Shown in pieces: positions 25,758-33,808 of a stretch of DNA of 64,000 nucleotides. Origin of the DNA: Ensifer sp. IC3342. Lineage in GTDB: Bacteria; Pseudomonadota; Alphaproteobacteria; Rhizobiales; Rhizobiaceae. Where the stretch lies: the NCBI RefSeq assembly GCF_020193655.1, contig NZ_JADYVE010000012.1, positions 1-64,000 on the forward strand, read 5' to 3'. Positions within the stretch are counted from its first letter, which is position 1; every line of letters begins with the position of its first letter. Below the pieces are notes generated by a model. The model saw only the letters and a program-made list of their open reading frames with translations, made no database searches and had not been told where the DNA came from. A program made the position numbers and the translations under genes.

Positions 25758-26732
25758 TCATACTCCCGCCTGACGGTGCGGCAGGCACTCGACGACGTTT
25801 ACAACGGCCGAGCGGGAAGCAGCCAGCGCCCGCAGCAGGCGTTGCCGATGAAGTGCATGCGCTCGCGGACTGGGTCCGTTCGCCAGCGCCGTGCGGGCGG
25901 TCCGTATCGGCTCGGCCAGGTTGGCGGCAACCTCCGGCAGCGCCACCACCTCTGCCTCCAGCCGGTCGAGGTAGGCGCCGAGCCCGTCCGCCGCAGCCTG
26001 GCGCAGGCGGGCGGTAGGGGCAGCGTAAAGCTTGTCCGCCGCCCAGCGCAGGTGCTCCTCGGCATGCCGGTGCAGCGCCTGTGGCTGCTTGTAGGCCCGG
26101 TGGTCGCCGAGGAGGCCGGCGACATAAGCTACCTCGCCAAGCTCGCCGCAACGCCACCATAACTCCATGTCCTGCAGGTACTGCCAGGCAGGGTCCCAGC
26201 AACCCGCCTCAAAGAATACATCGGTTCGGATGGTCGCGCCCGGCATCGCAATCATGTTGTTGAGCAGCAGCAGTTCCCGGAACGCTTCGCCATTGTTGCT
26301 GTAGCTCCACGGGAAACGGTGACCGGGTATAGGCGCGCCGTCATAGGTGATCTGCCGGAAGCGGCCGTGGACCAAGGCCGGGCGGCGCCTTGCCGCGCGC
26401 CCAATCGCCTGCAGTGCCCCCGGCGCCAGACGATCATCTGCATGCAGGGTGACGAGGTAATCCGCATGCGACCCGGCGGCGTAGGCGCGGTTCCAGTTGT
26501 CGGTGCGGGAGGCCGTGTCCTGGTGCAGCGCCGGCCGCAATCGGGGCGAGGCGTGGGCCTCGATGATCTCCCGGCTGCCGTCCGAGGAGCCGTTGTCGCA
26601 GACATGCACTTCGAAGGCCGGGTAGTCCTGCGAGAGTGCGCTTGCGAGCGCCTCGGCAAGGGTCTCAGCATTATTGAAGCAGGGAATGATGATGGCGAGA
26701 GAGGGCACTTTTGTGGATGGCTGGGCTGTCAT
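25758..26732 (-). CDS. family 2 glycosyltransferase
   Basis: A 324-residue GT-A fold glycosyltransferase. LAIIIPCFNNAETLAEALAS and VHVCDNGSSDGSREIIEAH form the nucleotide-sugar site, LVTLHADDRLAPGAL contains the DxD-like metal-binding pair, and DMELWWRCGELGEVAYV holds the acceptor/catalytic ED-like region. A C-terminal helical extension of about 90 residues lacks a known motif. No membrane helix is present, so it acts at the cytoplasmic face. It is expressed with the nucleotidyltransferase genes, starting 21 bp after the preceding one, and is the best candidate to transfer whatever activated donor that operon produces. The substrate is unknown. Confidence 0.85.
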   Translation of the reverse strand: MTAQPSTKVPSLAIIIPCFNNAETLAEALASALSQDYPAFEVHVCDNGSSDGSREIIEAHASPRLRPALHQDTASRTDNWNRAYAAGSHADYLVTLHADDRLAPGALQAIGRAARRRPALVHGRFRQITYDGAPIPGHRFPWSYSNNGEAFRELLLLNNMIAMPGATIRTDVFFEAGCWDPAWQYLQDMELWWRCGELGEVAYVAGLLGDHRAYKQPQALHRHAEEHLRWAADKLYAAPTARLRQAAADGLGAYLDRLEAEVVALPEVAANLAEPIRTARTALANGPSPRAHALHRQRLLRALAASRSAVVNVVECLPHRQAGV

Positions 26733-26753
26733 AGCTAACTCCCCTCCGTCTTT

Positions 26754-27542
26754 CTACGGCGTGTCGGTGGTCGCTGGCGATCGCTCAACAAGCCGGTCCG
26801 GTCGGCCAGGCTGCCCCGCCGCCAATTTGACATCCCATACATTGCGCGCGGGTAAGCACCGCACGTCGAGCCCCTGCGCCACGACGCCGTTCAGCATCGG
26901 GCAGACGAAGAGCGCGCCCTGGTGCGACAGCGTCGCGCGATGGTGCAGGCTGTGCGCAAAGGCCGCGTGGAAGACAGCGACGTCGCGAAATGCATAGACG
27001 CCAGCCGACGCGTTCCCGGAGATGACCACCTTCTCCCTCGCCTCCTGCATCCGCCCATCCGGCGCAAGCCGAAGATAGCTGTATTGCGGATGGCGTGAGG
27101 CGAAGGTCAGCGCAAGGCCGCCGAGAGCGGGGTCGGCCGCGAAGGCTGCGGCCACATCCGCATCGCTCTCGAACATGATGTCGCAGAGATCGACAATAAC
27201 CGGCGCCTCCGGCCAGGCGACCAGCGCTGCGCCCGCCACGGCGCTCCAGGCGCCGCCGGCGCTGGCATGCGACAACCAGATGATCCTCGCCGCAGGGTAT
27301 TGCGCACGGAGCGTCTCCCGCGCAAAGCGCTGCGACGCGGCGGTGTCGCGCAGCACGAAGACGGGCGTTGCGGCCGCGCTCCACCAGGGACGTGCCTTGA
27401 GGGTGGCGCTGAGCAGCGTGGCGCCTCCAACCACCATCTCCGCCTTCACCGAGCCATCGGGCCGCTCAAAATCCTGCCCCGCCAGGGGAATGATAACGTT
27501 CAGCGGCGTCGAATGGCCATGTCTTGCGCCCGCATCAGGCAT
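26754..27542 (-). CDS. divergent nucleotidyltransferase-like protein
   Basis: A protein of about 262 residues that reads as a sugar-nucleotidyltransferase-type Rossmann fold: LNVIIPLAGQDFERPDG at the start, VKAEMVVGGATLLSATL, a central PVIVDLCDIMFESDAD, and FCP-like ending FVCPMLNGVVAQGLDVRCLP. The canonical GxGxR-PK signature of active enzymes is absent (PLAGQDFERPDG instead), so it may be inactive, regulatory or specific for an unusual substrate. The ATG at 27542 overlaps the stop of the upstream tandem nucleotidyltransferase gene by 8 bp, indicating coupling. Longer open frames upstream are read-through of that gene. Confidence 0.65.
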   Translation of the reverse strand: MPDAGARHGHSTPLNVIIPLAGQDFERPDGSVKAEMVVGGATLLSATLKARPWWSAAATPVFVLRDTAASQRFARETLRAQYPAARIIWLSHASAGGAWSAVAGAALVAWPEAPVIVDLCDIMFESDADVAAAFAADPALGGLALTFASRHPQYSYLRLAPDGRMQEAREKVVISGNASAGVYAFRDVAVFHAAFAHSLHHRATLSHQGALFVCPMLNGVVAQGLDVRCLPARNVWDVKLAAGQPGRPDRLVERSPATTDTP

Positions 27543-29028
27543 AGGCTGGCTCGCGGTCCTGCAGGTACTCGGCCAAATCCTCCGGCGTGCCCAGGCCGTG
27601 CATGCTGCTCTTGTCGATCTCATAGACGCCGATGCGCGCCCCGTTGCGGATGGCGTAATTGTAGGTCGGGCAGACGTAGAACTCGCCATTGGTGCGGTCG
27701 TTGTGCACCATCATGTCGAGTGCCGCCTTCATGTAGTCGCCCGCGCGGCGAAAGAGATAGATGCCGACCGTTGCGAGATCGGAGATCGGCTGCTTTTCGG
27801 CGACCCGCAGCACCAGGCCGGCCGCATCGGTTTCCGCGAAGGACCATTTCGGATCGCGTGTCCGGTCGCGGAAAACGAGGATCGACCCGTCCAGGCCGCG
27901 CGAAATGCAGTCGTCAATGAAGTCACCGATGCGCATGTCCACCACTTGGTCGGAGTTGGCGATCAGCAGCGGTGCCTCTTCGTCGATTTGCTGGCGAGCC
28001 AGCAGCACGGTGCAGGCGGTGCCCTCGGTGAGCTGATTGACCGGAACGACGCCTACGCCCTGCGAGCGAAGCTCCGCTACCGCATCGGCCTGGCTGTGCA
28101 GGTGGTCGCGCAGCAAAAGTACGGTCGGGCGGCCACCCGGCGGCAAGGCGTTGTCCAGCACATGTTGAATCATCGGCCGGCCCAGCACGTCGATGAAGGG
28201 CTTCGGATGCTGGAAGCCGACCTTGGCGAAGCGGCTGCCCCGCCCGGCCGCTGGCACCACCAGTTGCACCGGCCGGCTGGCATGCGTGGAGGACAGACGC
28301 TGCACCCCATTCACCTCGAAATTCTCGATCATCTTCGGGTTGTAAAAACTGTGGTACCGGTCCGCGCCGATGGCGGCCGAGACGACGCGGCCGCCGCCGA
28401 GAATTACCTCGTTCAACGAGGAGCTGACATAGTACCGCCCTTCCACGGTGACGCCGTGCCGCAGCGCAGCCGCGGCCGCCTTGAAGAACAGCTGCGCCTC
28501 GCGGAAATAGTAGAACCCGGCGATCGCCTGGTTGCTGATCACCTCCTTCTCGGAGGTGCGGTTCACCAGGCCGTCATCCCCAAGGGTCGCATAGGACCAG
28601 CGCGGATGGATCGTCTCGAACGTGATGACGCCGGCATCTGCCCGGGCCGCCTCGAACTCTGCGATCACCGAAGAGAGACGGATGTCGATGATCTGATCGC
28701 TGTTGGCGATGACCAGCGGCTCGGTCGGGTCGATGACGTCGATCGCCATGAGGCAGGTACACAGCGCTCCGGCCGTCGACCCCTTCAACATCAACATCTG
28801 CGAGCGACCGCCCGTGCTGAGGTCGAAGATCCGCTCGTAGGAATATCGGACGGCCTCTTGCTGATCGACGACGAACAGGAAGCGTGTCTCGGCGCCGAGC
28901 GACTTCATGTTCTCGATGGCCCATTGGATCATCGGCTTTCCCGCCACTTCGATGAGCGGGCGCGGATAAGCGTAGTCTTCCGGGCTGAAGTAAGGGCTCT
29001 GGCCATTGGTCGGGAATAGCACGATCAT
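27535..29028 (-). CDS. tandem nucleotidyltransferase fusion (two NTase domains)
   Basis: A 497-residue protein made of two nucleotidyltransferase-like domains. Domain 1 (about 1-245) starts VLFPTNGQSPYFSPEDYAYP and has RPLIEVAGKPMIQW and IANSDQIID; the P-loop-like GxGxR is missing and the usual PKP is PRP. Domain 2 (about 253-497) is canonical: VVPAAGRGSRFAKV, HPKPFIDVLGRPMIQHV, and IANSDQVVD at 358-364. Both domains keep the NSDQ element and a FYV(S/C) stretch near the end, so they look like an internal duplication in which one copy has drifted. A role in making an NDP-activated sugar or polyol is likely from the family; the substrate is unknown. Its start overlaps the HAD gene stop as ATGA. 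Confidence 0.8.
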   Translation of the reverse strand: MIVLFPTNGQSPYFSPEDYAYPRPLIEVAGKPMIQWAIENMKSLGAETRFLFVVDQQEAVRYSYERIFDLSTGGRSQMLMLKGSTAGALCTCLMAIDVIDPTEPLVIANSDQIIDIRLSSVIAEFEAARADAGVITFETIHPRWSYATLGDDGLVNRTSEKEVISNQAIAGFYYFREAQLFFKAAAAALRHGVTVEGRYYVSSSLNEVILGGGRVVSAAIGADRYHSFYNPKMIENFEVNGVQRLSSTHASRPVQLVVPAAGRGSRFAKVGFQHPKPFIDVLGRPMIQHVLDNALPPGGRPTVLLLRDHLHSQADAVAELRSQGVGVVPVNQLTEGTACTVLLARQQIDEEAPLLIANSDQVVDMRIGDFIDDCISRGLDGSILVFRDRTRDPKWSFAETDAAGLVLRVAEKQPISDLATVGIYLFRRAGDYMKAALDMMVHNDRTNGEFYVCPTYNYAIRNGARIGVYEIDKSSMHGLGTPEDLAEYLQDREPAYA

Positions 29029-29654
29029 GCCGCCACCTCCGATACAAGGTTGATCTCGGAAACGATCCTGGCGTACACGACATCGGCCGGCGAGCCGACC
29101 TGCAGGACATGCGCGCCGCTGTCGCGGGCCGCCTTCAGGCCGTATTCATTGTCTTCCAGGATCAGGCATTCCCTCGGCTGCAGGCCGAAGCGTTCCATCG
29201 TGGTCAGGTACATCTCCGGATCCGGCTTGGAGCGGGTGACGTCCTCGTTCGAGACGATCAGGTCGATGTAGTCGATCAGCCCGGCGCGCCGCATCATGGA
29301 TTCGACGGTGTCGCGGATCGAGTTCGAGCAGACTGCGATCTCGTAGCCCTCATGCTTGAGGCGGCTGAGGGCGTATTGATGCGCGAAGACCGGCCGGCAG
29401 CGCGTGTAGATCAGCTCCATCGTGTAGTCCTGCTTCAGCGAATGGATCAGCTCGCTGAGGCCATGCGGCAGGCCGTTGGAGCGGGACAGTATTTCCAGCT
29501 TGCGGCGGGTCGGCAGGCCGTCGAAGGTGGCAAGGTGCGCCTGACGGTCGATCGGCATGCCGAAAAGCTCAAGTGCCCGGTTCAGTGCCTCATAATGCCA
29601 TTCCTTGGCATCGATCAGCACGCCATCCATGTCGAAGAAAACACCTCGGATCAT
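29025..29654 (-). CDS. HAD-superfamily phosphatase/phosphomutase
   Basis: A 209-residue HAD hydrolase of the beta-phosphoglucomutase/GmhB-like class. Motif I is FFDMDGVLIDAKEWHYEALN with both Asp residues, motif II VCSNS, motif III the Lys in RSKPDPEMYL, and motif IV ILEDNEYGLKAARDSG. A small cap domain lies between motifs I and II. Such enzymes remove or move phosphate on sugar phosphates; substrate specificity cannot be read here. The ATG at 29654 overlaps the stop of the GDPD-like gene (ATGA), and its own stop overlaps the tandem nucleotidyltransferase start, so three genes are tightly coupled. Confidence 0.85.
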   Translation of the reverse strand: MIRGVFFDMDGVLIDAKEWHYEALNRALELFGMPIDRQAHLATFDGLPTRRKLEILSRSNGLPHGLSELIHSLKQDYTMELIYTRCRPVFAHQYALSRLKHEGYEIAVCSNSIRDTVESMMRRAGLIDYIDLIVSNEDVTRSKPDPEMYLTTMERFGLQPRECLILEDNEYGLKAARDSGAHVLQVGSPADVVYARIVSEINLVSEVAA

Positions 29655-30322
29655 TGGACTTCCTCCTGATGCATCCAGGCGAAGCGCTGCTGCGCTGAAT
29701 CCGGCAGGTCGGTGCACAGCATCAGTCGCTCAAGCGGCAGACCGCCCATCGCAGCACGTCGAAGCGCGGCCGACCACTCGGCCCAGGCCGCTTCCTGCGG
29801 ACGCTTGTGCAATTCCGGCGACACCATCGCGACAAACTTGCCGCGTGCAAGATCATCGATGGCGCGCTCGATCGAAGCGGGTGCTTCGGTGAAGGAGTCC
29901 ACCCACACGCCCTGACAGCGTTCATAGAAGGCCGGGTAGCGCTCAACCTCGCTGAAGCGGGTGAAGACCGGAAGGGCGGTTTCGAGATAAGGCCTGAGAT
30001 CCGGGACCGACGCGTCAAAGACGAAGGCGCGGTTCATCACGCCGTAGCGCGCGAGCAGCGGGACGAGCGCGGAGCAGAGACCGTCTGCCTTGATGTTGAT
30101 GGCCAGCCGGCCCGGAGCGCCATGTGCCGCGTAGCACTCGAGCACGCGCTCGAAAGGCAGGGCTCCGGTTGCAGGGAGATCGTGCGAAATGACGAGGGCA
30201 CCGTTTAGATCGCGAACATCCAGCTCGACGCCGTGGCCGGCGGCAAAGGCCTTATCGAAGGCCGCCAGAGTGTTTCGCTCATGGGGCGCATGCCACCAGC
30301 CACGATGCGCAAGGATCATCAT
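29651..30322 (-). CDS. glycerophosphodiester phosphodiesterase-like protein
   Basis: A 223-residue TIM-barrel phosphodiesterase of the GDPD-like group. ILAHRGWW carries the catalytic His and Arg; HERNTLAAF stands where the usual ENT motif occurs, with an inserted Arg; GVELDVRDLNG and LVISHDLP hold the metal-binding Glu/Asp and the second catalytic His. Typical GDPD enzymes cleave glycerophosphodiesters to glycerol 3-phosphate; this compact version without a signal peptide would work in the cytoplasm. It has two ATGs in a row at 30322 and 30319; the first overlaps the stop of a 33-codon upstream frame. It is the first large gene of the galE operon. Confidence 0.8.
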   Translation of the reverse strand: MMILAHRGWWHAPHERNTLAAFDKAFAAGHGVELDVRDLNGALVISHDLPATGALPFERVLECYAAHGAPGRLAINIKADGLCSALVPLLARYGVMNRAFVFDASVPDLRPYLETALPVFTRFSEVERYPAFYERCQGVWVDSFTEAPASIERAIDDLARGKFVAMVSPELHKRPQEAAWAEWSAALRRAAMGGLPLERLMLCTDLPDSAQQRFAWMHQEEVQ

Positions 30323-30420
30323 CGGTCGCGCGCCCCGGCCAGACGGGTCGCAATGCCTGCGCCAGCCCCGTGCTCAGCGCCTGCCCGCGTCATGTTTTCA
30401 CGTCGTGCTCTGGTCACCAT
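30319..30420 (-). CDS. 33-codon leader-type ORF upstream of the GDPD-like gene
   Basis: ATG at 30420 follows GGGAGGTGAAAG, a strong ribosome binding site, and encodes 33 residues starting MVTRARRENM and ending GARDR. Its stop overlaps the GDPD-like start (ATGATGA), so its translation could control the operon. The promoter, ribosome binding site and first codons match those of the ExoY-like gene at 40825, whose product starts MVSRAQSREA. It thus looks like the duplicated 5' end of that gene reused as a leader. Whether the peptide is made or has a role is unknown. Confidence 0.5.
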   Translation of the reverse strand: MVTRARRENMTRAGAEHGAGAGIATRLAGARDR

Positions 30421-30456
30421 CTTTCACCTCCCTCTTGCGGCGAAGACCAGTGCGAC

Positions 30457-30522
30457 TTTGCTGCACTGCGATGAGGCTGTATGTGACCAAGGTCATAATG
30501 ATTAACAAAATATTCTGATAGG
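30457..30522 (-). promoter_or_regulatory. duplicated promoter block with TGACC-N2-GGTCA palindrome (GDPD operon)
   Basis: This 66-bp block matches the reverse complement of 40723-40788 at 63 positions, with 41 bases identical without a break (30457-30497). It contains TGACCAAGGTCA at 30484-30495, a dyad of the size bound by Crp/Fnr proteins. In both places the block points the same way relative to the gene it precedes. Confidence 0.75.
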
Positions 30523-30758
30523 AATCGCGCTGAGTATGGCGCAAGTGATTGATTATCTAGTCTTGTTTAGGACCGAAACGTCTTCTGGAAGAATGATTTT
30601 GCCGAAGTGATTCTCCAAGAAAACAATCCCTTTCTGACTTGCCCATGCTCTTTGCTTTCGTGCTGGAGATGCCCGTTGCGCTTTTTATTTTGCGGCAAAG
30701 ATGTAACTGAGGAATGTAATGCTATCCCCGGCCTCGGCGTGCCTTGGATGCGCCGCCG
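30523..30758. other. AT-rich divergent promoter region
   Basis: AT-rich sequence between the divergent GDPD operon and the flippase gene. It is expected to hold the flippase promoter. No further copy of the palindrome was seen. Confidence 0.4.
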
Positions 30759-32294
30759 ATGAGTTCGTCAGACACCGTAACCGGCCCGAAGGTGGGCCAG
30801 GCGGCAGGCCGCTCATCCACCTCGCGCGATGCGCTCTGGGTATCCGGCGCCCGCTTGGTCAGCCAGCTCTGCGGCATCGGCGCCCTGCTGATCGCCGCGC
30901 GCATCCTGTCGCCGGCGCAGGTCGGCGTTTTCGCCATGATTTCGGCAATCGTGCTGCTGCAATCCAAGGTCGCTGAGGCCGGGTGGAGCGAATACCTTAT
31001 TGCTGCGCCGCGCGGCAGGGAGTTGCCCGCGACCGTGCTCTATTGCGCGCTTGCGAGCGGCGCCGTCTTCACGCTCATCGGCCTCTGCGGGCTCGCCGTC
31101 TGGCTTGTCTGGATGGAACCCGAAGGCGCCATCTTCCTCACCCTGCTCCTGCTGATGGCCACTATCGTTCCCGGCACCTTCATCATCTGCCAGAGCGGTG
31201 TGCTGGTGCGGGCACGGCGGTTGCGTGACCTTGCCTGCTATCAGGCGATGTCCGAGCTCTGCGGCCTGCTGGTCACTGCTGGAGGATTGCTGCTGGGGTG
31301 GGATATCGTTGCACTGGCGGCAGGGCGCTGCTGCGTAGTGCTCGTCGCGCTGGTGATGTCTACGAGCTTTGCGCGCTGGCTGCCTCGCTTTGAACTCAGG
31401 CTGAGTGTCGCCCGAGAGGCCTCGGCCTATTCGGCGCGGCTGCTGATGTCGCGGCTGATACAATTCGCGCAGAGCTATGGAGCGGAGTTCCTGATTGTGT
31501 TCTTCATCGGCGTGGCTGAGGTTGGCCTCTACCGGATCGCCAGCCGCATGGTGGGCGCGGTGACCGAGCTCATCTCCGAGCCGGTGCGAATGCTGGCCTG
31601 GAGTTACTTCTCGCGCCAGCAGGGCGATGCAGGTGGCCCCGAGGGGTTGGGCCGCCTTACCGGGCTGATGTTGGCCGGCACGGCTTTCGCAGCACTTCCG
31701 GTCTTCCTGGGCCTCGCTGTGGTCTCGCAGACGCTCGTGCATGTGCTGCTCGGCGAGCAGTGGCTCCCGGCTGCCCCGGTTCTGGTCCTTTTGGCCGCCG
31801 CGCGGGGCATTGCTGTCGTCCAGATGCTGAACGAGCCTGTGCTCAGCATCATCGGCCGCGTCGCCCTGTTGCCGCACCTGAACATGCTGTTTACTGCGGC
31901 GAGCCTTGCCTGCCTTGGAATCGCGGGTTGGATCAGGCCACAACTGCTCGACATCGCCATTGCGCAGGTGGCGGCAGCGGTGCTGACCACGGCTGCATCG
32001 CTCCATGTCCTGCAGCGTGGCACGGGGTTCCGCTGGGGGCCGCTGCTGCGCAGGATCCTACCGGCCGGCCTGGGCGCGTGCGTGATGGTCGCCACGGTCG
32101 AGGTGTTGCTCCAGACGACGGGCGGCTTCCGCCTGCTTCCCGTGATGGAACTGCTGGCCGGGGTGGCGGTGGGCGGCCTCGTCTATGGCGTCATCGCCTG
32201 GCCCAGTGGGCGTGCCTTGATGGCGGAGCTCAGCCATGTGACGGAACCCACTGCTGCGCCGCGCGTCTTGTCAGACGCGCCAACGACGCTGTAG
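30759..32294 (+). CDS. Wzx-like polysaccharide flippase (MOP superfamily)
   Basis: A protein of about 511 residues with about twelve to fourteen membrane helices. The early segment ALWVSGARLVSQLCGIGALL and ARILSPAQVGVFAMISAIV are typical of the oligosaccharide flippase family, as are SRLIQFAQSYGAEFLIVFF and LYRIASRMVGAVTEL in the middle. It would flip the lipid-linked repeat unit across the inner membrane. The start is uncertain: an ATG at 30759 and a TTG at 30744 are both possible and neither has a clear ribosome binding site. It lies alone on the plus strand, divergent from the GDPD operon and convergent with manC. Confidence 0.87.
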   Translation: MSSSDTVTGPKVGQAAGRSSTSRDALWVSGARLVSQLCGIGALLIAARILSPAQVGVFAMISAIVLLQSKVAEAGWSEYLIAAPRGRELPATVLYCALASGAVFTLIGLCGLAVWLVWMEPEGAIFLTLLLLMATIVPGTFIICQSGVLVRARRLRDLACYQAMSELCGLLVTAGGLLLGWDIVALAAGRCCVVLVALVMSTSFARWLPRFELRLSVAREASAYSARLLMSRLIQFAQSYGAEFLIVFFIGVAEVGLYRIASRMVGAVTELISEPVRMLAWSYFSRQQGDAGGPEGLGRLTGLMLAGTAFAALPVFLGLAVVSQTLVHVLLGEQWLPAAPVLVLLAAARGIAVVQMLNEPVLSIIGRVALLPHLNMLFTAASLACLGIAGWIRPQLLDIAIAQVAAAVLTTAASLHVLQRGTGFRWGPLLRRILPAGLGACVMVATVEVLLQTTGGFRLLPVMELLAGVAVGGLVYGVIAWPSGRALMAELSHVTEPTAAPRVLSDAPTTL

Positions 32295-32308
32295 CCATTT
32301 GAATTCCT

Positions 32309-32327
32309 TAAATCGGCGGACGATTTA
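32309..32327. terminator. short hairpin between the convergent flippase and manC genes
   Basis: TAAATCG (32309-32315) pairs with CGATTTA (32321-32327) over a 5-base loop, 15 bp after the flippase stop. It could serve both convergent genes, but the stem is weak and no long T tract follows. Confidence 0.35.
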
Positions 32328-32360
32328 GGGAGACATGCAGCAGCAAAGTGCAGATGACAT

Positions 32361-33791
32361 CTATGCCCGCCCAAATTCGTCTACGATGCGGATGATGTCA
32401 TCCTCGCCGAGGTAGGAGCCCGTTTGCACCTCGATCATTTCGAGCATTATCTTGCCGGGATTGGCGAGACGATGAACCTCACCCTGCGGGATATACACGG
32501 ACTCGTTTTCGCGAACGATCTTGACGTCGCTGCCAATGGTGACTTCCGCCGTCCCCTTGACACAGATCCAATGCTCGGAGCGATGATGGTGCTTCTGCAG
32601 CGAAAGCTTCTTGCCGGGCGTCACGAACAGCCGCTTCACCTGGAAGCGGTCGCCATTGAGGACCGAGGTATAGCCGCCCCAGGGGCGGTAGGACGTCGGA
32701 TGGCTTTCCGTCAGGCAGGCGGTCGTCTTGGCCGACGCCAATTGCTTCACGAGCTTGCCGACATCCTGGCTTTCACAGAGCCGGCCGACATAGACTGCGT
32801 CTTCACTGGCAATGACGGCAACACCCTCCAGCCCCTGAACGGCAAGGTGGCTGGTGCGCGACATGACGAGCGAGTTCTTGGTGTTGACGAGCGTTGCATT
32901 GCCGGACCTAACGTTGCCGTTGTCATCGCGGTCTCCAAGCTTCCAGACCGCATCCCAGCTGCCCAGGTCCGACCAGGTGAAGGACGATGGCACGACGGCA
33001 GCATTGGATGTCCGTTCCATGATCGCGTAGTCGAGAGAAATGTCCGGGCACAGCATGAAGGCCTCCGCATCGAGGCGCGTGAAGTCGAGGTCGCTTGAGC
33101 CTTTTTCCACCGCCTCTCTTGCTGCCCTCCCGACCGCCGGCGTCAAGCCGTGGATTTCGTTCAATACCTGGCCTGCAGAAAACATGAAGATCCCGGAATT
33201 CCAGACGAATCCGCCGGTCTCCACCATCCTTTGCGCCTCTGGGAGGGCAGGTTTTTCGACAAACTGCCTTACGACATGCGCTCCACCACCCGGCAGCGCG
33301 GCGCCAATTTCTATATAGCCGTATCCGGTCGCCGGTTCTGTTGGGGTGATGCCGAAGGTGACCAGTTTGCCATCGGCTGCCGTCCGCTGCGCCAAGCGGA
33401 TCGCATCGAAATAGGCAGCATCGGCCACGATGTCATGGTCGGAGGCCAGCACCTGCAGAACTGCGTCGCTCCCGAAACGTCGACTTACCAGGGTTGCAGC
33501 CGCGGCGACGGCGGGCGCGGTATTGCGCGCAACGGGTTCCAGCAGGATGGCGGAAAGCGCGATACCGATCTCGCGAGCCTGTTCGGCGACGAGAAAACGG
33601 AAGTCCTCATTCGTGATGACGACCGGCGCTTCATAGAGCGCCGGGTCCGAAACGCGAGAAAGAGTGGCTTGGAACAGGGTCCTGTCGCCCACGAACTGGA
33701 TGAACTGCTTCGGAGCGCTTGCGCGCGACAGCGGCCAAAGACGTGTCCCCTTGCCGCCTGCCATGATCACCGGAACTATCCTGTTGCTCAT
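32361..33791 (-). CDS. manC: mannose-1-phosphate guanylyltransferase / mannose-6-phosphate isomerase
   Basis: A protein of about 476 residues with the usual bifunctional layout. The N-terminal pyrophosphorylase domain starts VPVIMAGGKGTRLWPLSR and continues PKQFIQF, LLEPVARNTAPAVAAAA, LVTFGITPTEPATGYGYIE, FVEKP. The C-terminal cupin isomerase domain shows RPWGGY, KKLSLQKHHHRSEHW and YIPQGEVHRLANPG, with the metal-binding His cluster. It makes GDP-mannose from mannose 1-phosphate, and often mannose 6-phosphate from fructose 6-phosphate. The ATG at 33791 was chosen because it lies directly before the family start; an ATG at 33818 overlaps the phosphomannomutase stop and is also possible. Cotranscription with that gene is nearly certain. 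Confidence 0.95.
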   Translation of the reverse strand: MSNRIVPVIMAGGKGTRLWPLSRASAPKQFIQFVGDRTLFQATLSRVSDPALYEAPVVITNEDFRFLVAEQAREIGIALSAILLEPVARNTAPAVAAAATLVSRRFGSDAVLQVLASDHDIVADAAYFDAIRLAQRTAADGKLVTFGITPTEPATGYGYIEIGAALPGGGAHVVRQFVEKPALPEAQRMVETGGFVWNSGIFMFSAGQVLNEIHGLTPAVGRAAREAVEKGSSDLDFTRLDAEAFMLCPDISLDYAIMERTSNAAVVPSSFTWSDLGSWDAVWKLGDRDDNGNVRSGNATLVNTKNSLVMSRTSHLAVQGLEGVAVIASEDAVYVGRLCESQDVGKLVKQLASAKTTACLTESHPTSYRPWGGYTSVLNGDRFQVKRLFVTPGKKLSLQKHHHRSEHWICVKGTAEVTIGSDVKIVRENESVYIPQGEVHRLANPGKIMLEMIEVQTGSYLGEDDIIRIVDEFGRA

Positions 33792-33808
33792 GCGAACATT
33801 TCCAGTGT

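Noticed and set aside
27175-29019. A 614-codon open frame on the plus strand
   Set aside because: It is antisense to the nucleotidyltransferase genes, rich in Arg/Ala/Val without motifs.
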